NCBI GenBank assembly: GCA_036510675.1
Contig: DATCDN010000040.1
Span: 1-15,676, forward strand
Reading direction: 5' to 3'
Origin: JAATGI01 sp036510675
Lineage (GTDB): Bacteria > Pseudomonadota > Alphaproteobacteria > ATCC43930 > CGMCC-115725
DNA: 15,676 nt
Made by a program: the position numbers and the translations under genes. Under the pieces are notes generated by a model, which saw only the letters and a program-made list of their open reading frames with translations, was not told the DNA's origin and made no database searches. Shown here piece by piece: positions 1 through 7,200 of this stretch (position 1 is the first letter of the stretch; every line of letters starts with the position of its first letter).

Positions 1-87
1 GGGGGAGAGGGATACGCAGCCTTAGCGAGGCAAAGCCGAGCTTAGGCGAAGTTGGGTGAGGGGGCTGCCGCCGAGGATTCGGTTTAG
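1..87. repeat. Noncoding leader of hisH with imperfect palindrome (intergenic repeat-like)
   Basis: All three forward frames contain stops here, so this is not the 3' end of an upstream + strand gene. Positions 19-31 and 35-47 form a 13-bp imperfect hairpin (three mismatches, AAA loop). The TTAGCGAGG / GAGCTTAGG wording resembles dispersed intergenic repeats that I know from alphaproteobacterial genomes, but I cannot confirm copy number from this window. A GAGG about 11 nt before the hisH ATG could act as a weak ribosome binding site. Confidence 0.45.
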
Positions 88-729
88 ATGAATGTCGCCA
101 TCGTCGATTACGGCTCGGGCAATCTGCGCTCGGCGGCAAAGGCGCTGGAGCGCGCGGCGCGCGAGGCCGGCCTCGATGCCGACATCGCGGTCACCGGCGA
201 TGCCGAGACGGTGCGCGCGGCCGACCATATCGTCCTGCCCGGCGTCGGCGCCTTCGCCGATTGCAAGCGCGGCCTCGCGGCGCTGCCCGGTATGATCGAG
301 ACGCTGAAAGAGCAAGTGATCGGCGGCGGCAAGCCGTTCCTCGGCATTTGTGTCGGCATGCAATTGATGGCGACGCGGGGACTGGAGTTCGAGACGATTG
401 CCGGTCTCGGCTGGATCGCGGGCGATGTCGCGCCGATGATCCCGTCGGACCCGGCGCTGAAGATTCCGCATATGGGCTGGAACCAGCTGCAATTCCGCGT
501 CGATCATCCGGTATTCGCGGGCATCGCGCCGGGGGCGCATGCCTATTTCGTCCATTCCTATAATTTCGCCGTGGCCGAGCCACGCCACGTCCTCGCCACC
601 GCCGATTACGGCGGCGCGGTCACCGCGGCGATCGGGCGCGACAATCTGGTCGGCACGCAATTCCACCCGGAAAAGAGCCAGGAGACCGGCCTGCGCGTCC
701 TGACCAACTTCCTCAACTGGCGGCCATGA
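88..729 (+). CDS. hisH: Imidazole glycerol phosphate synthase, glutamine amidotransferase subunit HisH
   Basis: HisH hydrolyses glutamine and channels the ammonia to HisF, which makes imidazole glycerol phosphate and AICAR in histidine biosynthesis (cytosolic HisHF heterodimer). The 213-residue product has the normal family length and is a single class I glutamine amidotransferase domain. It opens with the typical VDYGSGNLRS strand-loop. The catalytic triad is visible: nucleophile Cys88 in GICVGMQ, and His193 and Glu195 in QFHPEKSQ. The oxyanion-side motif LPGVGAF (residues 50-56) is also present. The ATG at 88 is the natural family start. Its stop overlaps the hisA start by ATGA (726-729), which implies translational coupling. 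Identification is secure. Confidence 0.97.
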   Translation: MNVAIVDYGSGNLRSAAKALERAAREAGLDADIAVTGDAETVRAADHIVLPGVGAFADCKRGLAALPGMIETLKEQVIGGGKPFLGICVGMQLMATRGLEFETIAGLGWIAGDVAPMIPSDPALKIPHMGWNQLQFRVDHPVFAGIAPGAHAYFVHSYNFAVAEPRHVLATADYGGAVTAAIGRDNLVGTQFHPEKSQETGLRVLTNFLNWRP

Positions 730-1445
730 TTCTCTATCCGGCGATCGACCTTAAGGGCGGCCAGTGCGTGCGCTTGCTGCGTGGCGATATGGACCAGGCG
801 ACGGTGTTCAACAGCGACCCCGCCGCCCAGGCGCGGGCTTTTGCCGAGGCGGGCGCGACCTGGATTCACGTTGTCGATCTTGACGGTGCGCTCGCCGGCA
901 AATCCGAGAATGAGATTGCGGTGCGCGGCATTCTCGGCGCGGTCGCGGTGCCGGTGCAACTCGGCGGCGGCATTCGCGATCATGGCGGTATCGCGCATTG
1001 GCTCGATGCCGGAATCGCCCGAATCATTCTCGGCACGGCCGCGCTGCGCAACCCCGATCTGGTGAAGACCGCCTGCCGCGATTTTCCGGGGCGCATCGCC
1101 GTCGGCATCGATGCGCGCGGCGGCAAGGTCGCGGTAGAAGGCTGGGCGGAACAGAGCGATCTCGACGCGCTCGATCTGGCGCGGCGCTTCGAGGATGCCG
1201 GGGTGGCCGCGATCATCTACACCGACATCGACCGCGATGGGATGATGCAGGGCGTCAACGTGGAGGCAACGGCGCGCCTCGCGAATCATACATCGATTCC
1301 GGTCATCGCTTCCGGCGGCGTATCGTCTCTCGATGATATTCGCGAACTAAAAAAATATCCGCGCATCGACGGGGCCATCATCGGCCGCGCGCTCTATGAG
1401 CGCAAATTCGCGCTCGCCGATGCTCTCGAAATTGCCGATGCTTGA
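726..1445 (+). CDS. hisA: ProFAR isomerase HisA
   Basis: HisA is the (beta/alpha)8-barrel Amadori isomerase that converts ProFAR to PRFAR, the substrate of HisF. The 239-residue product is of standard length. The first catalytic acid is Asp8 in YPAIDLKGG. The second is Asp129 in AVGIDARGG. Phosphate-binding loops appear as LGGGIR (residues 79-84) and in the C-terminal half as IASGGVSS followed by GAIIGRALYE. The start overlaps the hisH stop (ATGA), so the two are co-translated. Downstream, a long palindrome rather than the usual tight junction separates it from hisF. HisA and HisF are homologous barrels. The YPAIDL opening and the pairing with a separate HisF gene make the HisA call firm. Confidence 0.97.
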   Translation: MILYPAIDLKGGQCVRLLRGDMDQATVFNSDPAAQARAFAEAGATWIHVVDLDGALAGKSENEIAVRGILGAVAVPVQLGGGIRDHGGIAHWLDAGIARIILGTAALRNPDLVKTACRDFPGRIAVGIDARGGKVAVEGWAEQSDLDALDLARRFEDAGVAAIIYTDIDRDGMMQGVNVEATARLANHTSIPVIASGGVSSLDDIRELKKYPRIDGAIIGRALYERKFALADALEIADA

Positions 1446-1451
1446 GCAGCG

Positions 1452-1606
1452 TGCGTCCCTCGACTGCTCGCACCGCGCTGGCGCGCGCCGCTCCGCGCTC
1501 GGGATGAGGATGGGGGTGTGCGGTACTAAAGCTATGTACCAACGCCCATCTACCCTCATCCCGAGCGCGGAGCCCGGCGCAGCCGGGCGAGCAGTCGAGG
1601 GACGCA
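1452..1606. repeat. ~155-nt palindromic intergenic element between hisA and hisF
   Basis: The outer arms 1452-1471 and 1587-1606 are a perfect 20-bp inverted repeat. A second perfect 20-bp block pairs 1490-1509 with 1554-1573, and the tip pairs 1522-1526 (GGTAC) with 1536-1540 (GTACC). The whole element could fold as one long stem-loop with imperfect stretches between the blocks. It carries no ORF, no transposase and no visible target duplication. It resembles the non-autonomous palindromic repeats (REP- or MITE-like) spread through alphaproteobacterial intergenic regions. Family membership is inferred. It lies inside the his transcription unit, so it would be transcribed. Confidence 0.8.
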
Positions 1607-1625
1607 TGGTCCGAGGGGCTGAGCG

Positions 1626-2381
1626 ATGCTGAAGATGCGTGTCATTCCCTGTCTCGACGTGAAGGATGGCCGCGTCGTCAAGGGTGTTAACTTCGTCGAC
1701 CTGGTCGATGCCGGCGATCCGGTGGAACAGGCCAAGCTCTATGATCGCGAGGGCGCGGACGAGTTGTGCTTTCTCGACATCACCGCCTCGTCCGACAATC
1801 GCGAGACGCTCTACGGCGTGGTGGGGCGCACCGCCGAGCAATGCTTCATGCCGCTGACCGTGGGCGGCGGCGTGCGCACTCTCGACGATATCCGCACCCT
1901 TCTGCTGGCCGGCGCCGACAAGATTTCGATAAACACCGCCGCCGTGGCGCGGCCGGAATTCGTCGCCGAGGCCGCCCGGAAATTCGGCAGCCAATGCATC
2001 GTCGTCGCCATCGACGCCAAGGCGAGCGGCCCCGGCGCGTGGCAGGTCTTCACCCATGGCGGCCGGCGCGGCACCGGCATCGATGCGGTGACGTGGGCGC
2101 GGCGCATGGTGGAGGCCGGGGCGGGCGAGATTCTGCTGACCTCAATGGACCGCGACGGCACCAAGCAGGGTTTTGACATTTCCTTAACCCGGGCGGTGGC
2201 GGATGCCGTGCGGGTGCCGGTGATCGCCTCGGGCGGCGTCGGCAATTTGCACCATATGGTGGAGGGCATCCGCGATGGCCACGCCACGGCGGTGCTGGCC
2301 GCCTCGATCTTTCACTTCGGCACCTTCCGCATCGCCGAGGCGAAGGCGGCGCTGCGCGACGCGGGGATTCCGGTCCGCTGA
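1626..2381 (+). CDS. hisF: Imidazole glycerol phosphate synthase, cyclase subunit HisF
   Basis: HisF uses PRFAR and the ammonia delivered by HisH to form imidazole glycerol phosphate plus AICAR, linking histidine and purine synthesis. The 251-residue product is a normal-length (beta/alpha)8 barrel. The catalytic aspartates are Asp11 in VIPCLDVKDG and Asp130 in VVAIDAK. Phosphate loops are TVGGGVRT (residues 78-85) and IASGGVGN. The ATG at 1626 gives the family's usual MLKMRVIPCLDV start and has a GAGGGG sequence about 9 nt upstream. The gene follows the palindromic element by about 20 nt, so its translation depends on a ribosome site just outside that hairpin. A weak GC hairpin (2395-2407, no T-run) follows the stop. 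Confidence 0.97.
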   Translation: MLKMRVIPCLDVKDGRVVKGVNFVDLVDAGDPVEQAKLYDREGADELCFLDITASSDNRETLYGVVGRTAEQCFMPLTVGGGVRTLDDIRTLLLAGADKISINTAAVARPEFVAEAARKFGSQCIVVAIDAKASGPGAWQVFTHGGRRGTGIDAVTWARRMVEAGAGEILLTSMDRDGTKQGFDISLTRAVADAVRVPVIASGGVGNLHHMVEGIRDGHATAVLAASIFHFGTFRIAEAKAALRDAGIPVR

Positions 2382-2508
2382 CCGGCCGGGGGATGGGGCG
2401 TGGCCCCGAATAGCCAGGCAATACCTCTCTTGCGCCCGTGCCATCTTAATGAAGCTTCAATAAAAGGACTGTACCAACATAACATCATCGTTGGTGGAGG
2501 CGGGTTCC
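2382..2508. other. AT-richer leader between hisF and the FemAB-like gene
   Basis: This 127-nt gap is visibly richer in A and T from about 2420 to 2490 than its coding neighbours. It holds a perfect 10-bp palindrome TGAAGCTTCA at 2450-2459 and a good Shine-Dalgarno (GGTGGAGG, 2493-2500). I do not find a convincing -35/-10 pair. It may carry a promoter of its own for the following gene, but that is inference from the gap and composition. Confidence 0.4.
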
Positions 2509-3423
2509 TTGCGTAAGACCATATTTCACGAAGATTGGTGGCTGGACATCGTGGCTCCCGACCGGTGGGCCGAGGTGGCGTCGGATCGCGGTTATCTGCG
2601 CTACGCCCATACCAGCCGGATGATGTTCCGCTCCAGCCAGATTCCGCCGCTGACGCGGATCGCCGGTCCGGTGGTCCAGATCGACGGCAAGAAGATGGAA
2701 TCGCGACAACGCGCGGTGTTCAGCGCGGTGTGCGAGTTGTTGGATGAGCTGCCCGATTTCGACTACATCCAGTTCAAGCTCGATCCCAGCGTCACCGACG
2801 TGCTGCCGTTCCAGGCGCGCGGCTACCAGACCAGCGTCCAGCACACGTTCCATGCCGATTGCCGGGTGCCGGAGCCGGCGCTGTGGTCGGAAATGCGCGA
2901 CAAGACCCGCAACATCATCCGCCGCGCCCAGGACAGCCTCGCCATCGTCGATATCGAGGATGCGGACACCTTCAAGAATTTCTATGCCGACAATCTCGAC
3001 AACGAGAAATCCTATTTCGGCCTCTATCTGATCCCCGAGATTTTCAAGGCGGCGCGCGCCCACGGCAATGCCCGCATCGTGGCGGCGGTCGACCAGAAGG
3101 GCGACATCCACGCCCAGACCTTTTTCATCTGGGACGAACATTCCTATTATTATTTCCTCTCCAGCCGCAATCAGTCGATCGCCCATGCCGGCGCCGTCAG
3201 CGCCCTCGTCTGGGCCGGCATGCAGCATGCGCACTCCCTGGGCCTGACCTTCGATTTCGACGGCGTGACCAGCCAGTCCCGCTATCAATTCATGGTCGGG
3301 TTCGGCGGCAAGCCGGCGACGCGGTTCATCCTCTCCAAGGGCGCGCTGCTCTATGACGCGCAGCGCGGCGCCCGCGCCTTCAGCAACCGATTGATTGGTC
3401 GCCCGGTCGCCAGCTTTTATTAG
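2509..3423 (+). CDS. FemAB/GNAT-like acyltransferase-family protein of unknown substrate
   Basis: The product (304 residues) looks like the FemAB / BioF2-like group of the GNAT superfamily, which transfers acyl or aminoacyl groups. The evidence is the double-domain length, a basic central stretch MRDKTRNIIRRAQ near residue 133, and a C-terminal half with AQTFFIWDEHSYYYF, LVWAGMQHAHSLGLTFDFDG and MVGFGGKP, a layout typical of that fold. No signal peptide or membrane segment is visible. I chose the TTG at 2509 because GGTGGAGG sits 8 nt upstream. An in-frame TTG at 2491 and GTG at 2494 would extend it by a few residues but lack that site. The gene interrupts the hisF-hisE order, and nothing in it suggests a role in histidine synthesis. 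In other bacteria such proteins act in cell-envelope or polysaccharide modification. The substrate cannot be told from sequence. Confidence 0.7.
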   Translation: MRKTIFHEDWWLDIVAPDRWAEVASDRGYLRYAHTSRMMFRSSQIPPLTRIAGPVVQIDGKKMESRQRAVFSAVCELLDELPDFDYIQFKLDPSVTDVLPFQARGYQTSVQHTFHADCRVPEPALWSEMRDKTRNIIRRAQDSLAIVDIEDADTFKNFYADNLDNEKSYFGLYLIPEIFKAARAHGNARIVAAVDQKGDIHAQTFFIWDEHSYYYFLSSRNQSIAHAGAVSALVWAGMQHAHSLGLTFDFDGVTSQSRYQFMVGFGGKPATRFILSKGALLYDAQRGARAFSNRLIGRPVASFY

Positions 3424-3480
3424 CCGCGCGCCGGGCCGACGCCGGGTGACGTGGCGCCGGCAAATGTGCTAGCCAGAGGC

Positions 3481-3816
3481 ATGGCGGAACCAGACGGCAC
3501 GATTCTCGACCGGCTCTACGCGGTGATTGAGCAGCGCCGCGGCGCCGATCCGGCGCAATCCTACAGCGCGAGACTGCTGGCGGGCGGCGCGCCCGCCATC
3601 GCCCGGAAGCTCGGCGAGGAAGCGGTCGAGACCCTGATCGAGGCGCTGGCCGGCACGCCCGCCACGCTCGCCCGCGAAAGCGCCGACCTGCTCTATCATC
3701 TACTGGTGCTGTGGGCGGCGGCGGGCATCACCCCTGACGAGGTATGGCGCGTGCTCGAGGCGCGGGCCGGCACCTCGGGCATCGCCGAAAAGGCCGCCCG
3801 GCCCGACAAGGAGTAA
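3481..3816 (+). CDS. hisE: Phosphoribosyl-ATP pyrophosphatase HisE
   Basis: HisE removes pyrophosphate from PR-ATP in the second step of histidine biosynthesis. The 111-residue all-alpha product matches the family's usual ~105-110 residues. It carries the MazG-like metal-binding motif KLGEEAVE (residues 43-50) followed by ARESADLLYHLLVLW (64-78), both diagnostic. The ATG at 3481 fits the family N-terminus (ILDRLYAVIEQRR). The purine-rich AGAGG upstream is only 1 nt away, so an in-frame GTG at 3451 or 3466 is possible but would add an unusual tail. HisE is a separate gene here, not fused to HisI, and no hisI is in the window. It is followed 8 nt later by the HIT gene, whose ribosome site overlaps the hisE stop. 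Confidence 0.95.
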   Translation: MAEPDGTILDRLYAVIEQRRGADPAQSYSARLLAGGAPAIARKLGEEAVETLIEALAGTPATLARESADLLYHLLVLWAAAGITPDEVWRVLEARAGTSGIAEKAARPDKE

Positions 3817-3824
3817 GCCCCGCG

Positions 3825-4190
3825 ATGGCATACGACCCCACCAACATCTTCGCCCGCGTCCTGCGCGGCGAGCTGTCCGCCAACAAAATCTATGAGGATG
3901 AGTACGCGCTGGCGTTTCATGACATCAGGCCGCTGGCGCCGGTTCACGCGCTGGTAATTCCGAAGGGCGCCTACGTCTCGTTCGACGATTTCGCCGCCAC
4001 CGCGCGCGCTGCGGAGATCACCGGCTTTTTCCGCGCGGTCGGCAAGACGGCGGAGCTGCTGGGCGTCACCGGCGCCGGCTACCGCCTCCTCGCCAATCAC
4101 GGGGAGCATGCGCATCAGGAAGTGCCGCATTTCCACGTTCACATCTTCGCCGGCCAGCCCTTGGGGGCGATGCTGCCGCGCTCCGGCTGA
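3825..4190 (+). CDS. HIT-family (HinT-like) nucleotide hydrolase
   Basis: The 121-residue product is a histidine-triad protein. This family hydrolyses purine nucleoside phosphoramidates and aminoacyl-adenylates in the cytosol. The triad reads H102-F-H104-V-H106 after QEVP, and His104 would be the nucleophile. The N-terminal NIFARVLRGELSANKIYEDEYALAFHDIRP and AHALVIPK-type strands (around residues 40-47) are standard HinT features. The ATG at 3825 has AAGGAG at 3808-3813, overlapping the end of hisE. An upstream in-frame ATG at 3744 lies inside hisE and is rejected. It is probably co-transcribed with hisE. The physiological substrate is unknown. Confidence 0.93.
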   Translation: MAYDPTNIFARVLRGELSANKIYEDEYALAFHDIRPLAPVHALVIPKGAYVSFDDFAATARAAEITGFFRAVGKTAELLGVTGAGYRLLANHGEHAHQEVPHFHVHIFAGQPLGAMLPRSG

Positions 4191-4250
4191 GGGTTGCGGG
4201 GTCGGCAGCCCATGGTTGACGAAATTTAAACCTTACCGTGGGACGATGCG

Positions 4251-4292
4251 CCTTGCTTGGACCGGCATAGCCGGTGAAGCGGAAGCAAGGAG
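4251..4292 (+). promoter_or_regulatory. Hairpin that can sequester the ribosome binding site of the PAS kinase
   Basis: CCTTGCTT (4251-4258) is perfectly complementary to AAGCAAGG (4283-4290), and the latter contains most of the Shine-Dalgarno AAGGAG (4287-4292). Inside it, ACCGGC (4261-4266) pairs with GCCGGT (4270-4275) around an ATA loop. Folded, the ribosome site of the kinase at 4300 would be largely buried. It matches no riboswitch class that I recognise. Ligand or protein control is speculation. A TTGACG at 4216-4221 could be a -35 box, but no good -10 follows. Confidence 0.45.
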
Positions 4293-4299
4293 CCCAGGG

Positions 4300-7200
4300 A
4301 TGGGGCAGGTTGGGGTAATACCCGCGACGGCGGATTTGGTGGAGCGCGTGGCGGCATCGCCCGTGCCGCTGACGCTGTCGGTCCTGTTCAATTCGCGCGG
4401 CACGATCCTGTTCCAGAACGCGGCCGCGCACAGCCACTTTCGGGCGCCGCCCGACGCGAAGCGCGCGATCAACGCTTTCATTCGCCATTTCGCCGATCGC
4501 GCCGAAGGCCGCCGCATCTTCGCTCGGGTCGCCGCCGGCGAGACGGTGCGGGTCGAGACGCTGATCCACGCCGATACCGGCACCACGATGCGCGCCCTGG
4601 AGATTTCTCCGGCTTCCGGCCCTGATGGCGAGGCCGCCGCCATCATGCTGATCGAGCGTGGCCTCGCGAGCCGCGCCGCCGATCACAATGCCGACCGCAT
4701 CCGTGCCTTCGCCCAGGCCGGCGCCGACTGGCTGTGGGAGACCGATGCCGATCTGCGGGTGACCCTGGTGTCCGATCGCGCCGATTTGACCATGACCTCG
4801 CGCAGCGGCGACTTCATCGGCAAGACCATTTACGAGCCGCTGCCCGGGATCGAGGATCTCGATTATGACGCGCTGCGCCGCGCCATGGAGCATCGCGAGC
4901 TGATTCGCGATGCCCGCTATACACGGCCCGGCCCCGAGGGCGGCCGCCGGCGTCATTTCTCCGTCAGCGGCGGGCCGATCTACGCCGCCGATGGCAGCTT
5001 CCTCGGCTATCGCGGCATGGGCCGCGACCGCACCCGGTCGGTCGAGGCCGAGGAGAAGGCCGCGACCGCCCAGGCGCGCCTGATCGACGCCATCGAAAGC
5101 ATCCCCGAAGCCTTCATCCTGTTCGACCGCGACGATCGCCTGGTGATGTGCAACAGCCGCTTTCGCGAGGACAATGAAGCCGTCGCGGATTGGCTGCGCC
5201 CCGGCGCGCCGATCGGCGAGATCGCCAATGCGTGCCGGCGTGCCGGGCTGATCGTGCCGGCGATCGAACTCGTCGCGGCCGCCGCCACGGACAATCCGGA
5301 CGAGGCCGCCACCGAGCGCCAATCCGGCGACCGCTGGTTTCAGCTCGCGGCGCGCCGCACCGCGGAGGGCGGCCTCGCGGTGGTGCAGACCGACATTACC
5401 GCGCTGAAACGGCGCGAGGCGGAGCTGGCGGAGAAGACCGCGCTGCTGCGCGCCACCCTCGACAACATGCATCAGGGCGTCCTCGTCAACGATGCCGATA
5501 TCCGGGTCGTGATGTGGAACGACCGCTTCCTCGAAATGAACGGCATGCCGCTGGACGCCATCCGGGCAGGCATGAACGCCATCGATCTCATTCGCATCGG
5601 CGCCGCCAACGGCGAATACGGGCCGGGCGAGGTCGAGGCGGTCACCCAGCGGCGGATCGAGGAGATGCGTGGCGCCGCGGCCGGCAAGGCGCGGGTGCGC
5701 CCCAATGGCGCGGTGGTCGAGCATCATACCGGCCGCATGCCGGACGGCATGTCGATCCGCACCTATACCGACATCACCGCATTGAAGCGGCGCGAACAGG
5801 AGATCGAGGATCAGCGCCGCCTGCTCTCCGCGACGCTCGCCCATATGGATCAGGGCATCCTGGTGCTGGGTGCCGATATGCGTATCAAGCTGTGGAACCA
5901 TCGTGTCGTCGAATTGCTGGGGCTGCCGCCGGAAATCGTCCAGGTCGATCTGCCGCTGGCGGAAATCGTCGCCTTCTTCCGCCGCCGCCAGGGGCTGCCG
6001 CCCGACAAAGTGGCCGAGACGGTCGCTGCCCGCATCCGGGATTTCGGCAACGACCATATCGTGACGCTGCCGCCCGCGAATTTCGGCGGGCGCACCATTG
6101 AGCGCCGGCGCAGTGGCCTGCCGGATGGCGGCATGGTGCTGACCTATACCGATCTGACCGAGGCCAAATGCCACGAACGCGAGATCGCGGAGAAAAGCGC
6201 GCTGCTGACCGCGACCCTTGAAAACATGGATCAGGGCATCATGGTGATCGATGCCGCGCGCAACATCCGCATGTGGAACAGCCGCGTCATCGAACAGCAC
6301 GCGCTGCCCCAGGATTTTCTGAAGGTCGGCATGCCGGCGGCCGAGGTCATTCTGCAACTCGCCCGCCAGGGCGAGTATGGCGCGGGCGATCCTAGCCGGG
6401 TCGGCGCGGCGCGCCTGACGGAACTCGCCGCCGAACAGGGCTTCGTCTTCGAGCGCCGCCATCTCAGCGGCAACATTATCGAGCGGCGCCGGCGCCGGCG
6501 CCCGATGCCGGATGGCGGCACGGTGCTGACCTATACCGACATCACCGATCTAAGCGAGCGCGAACGCGCGTTGGAGGATCAAAGCACCCTCCTGGCGGCG
6601 ACGCTGGACAATATGGACCAGGGCATGCTGGTGCTCGACGCCGATCTCAAGGTCCGTACCTGGAACGGGCGCATTGTCGAGGTGCTGAACCTGCCGCCGG
6701 ATTTCGTCAAGCCGGGCTTGCCGATGGGCGACATCGTCAGCTTCGTCAGCTTGCGGGACGGCCGCGCGGCCGACGGCTTGCGGGAACATGTCGAGGCCCG
6801 GCTCGGCGAATTTCGCGCGGGCGGCGCGCGGATCATGCGCGGCATCAAGTTCGCGGGGCAGGTCGTCGAGCGCCGCAGCCGCCCCATGCCCGATGGCGGC
6901 CTCGTCGTCACCTTCAGCGATATCACCGAACTGACCCTGCGCGAGCGCGCCCTCGAGGAAAAAAGCGCGCATCTCACCGCGACCCTGGCCAGCATGGATC
7001 AGGGCATGCTGGTATTCGGCGCCGATGGCCGCATCCAGACCTGGAACCAGCGCGCGATCGAGCTGCTCAATGTCGCGCCCGATTTCCTGCATGTCGGCAT
7101 GCCGGCCGACGATTTCGTCCGCTGGCTCGCGACGCGGAGCGGCGGCTCGCTGGAGACGGTGGGGCAGAATACCGCCATCGCCCTGGAGGAGTTCCGTCGC

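Noticed and set aside
1452..1606. Intrinsic terminator for hisA
   Set aside because: The palindrome is far longer than a terminator stem and no T-run follows either arm. A repeat element explains it better.
1396..1632. Small plus-strand frame across the hisA-hisF gap
   Set aside because: It overlaps the end of hisA and reads through the palindrome. It has no ribosome site or homology that I can recognise.
4066..6462. Minus-strand open frame of ~800 codons opposite the multi-PAS kinase
   Set aside because: It is the antisense shadow of a GC-rich coding repeat. It has no ribosome site, and its apparent repeats mirror the PAS units on the other strand.
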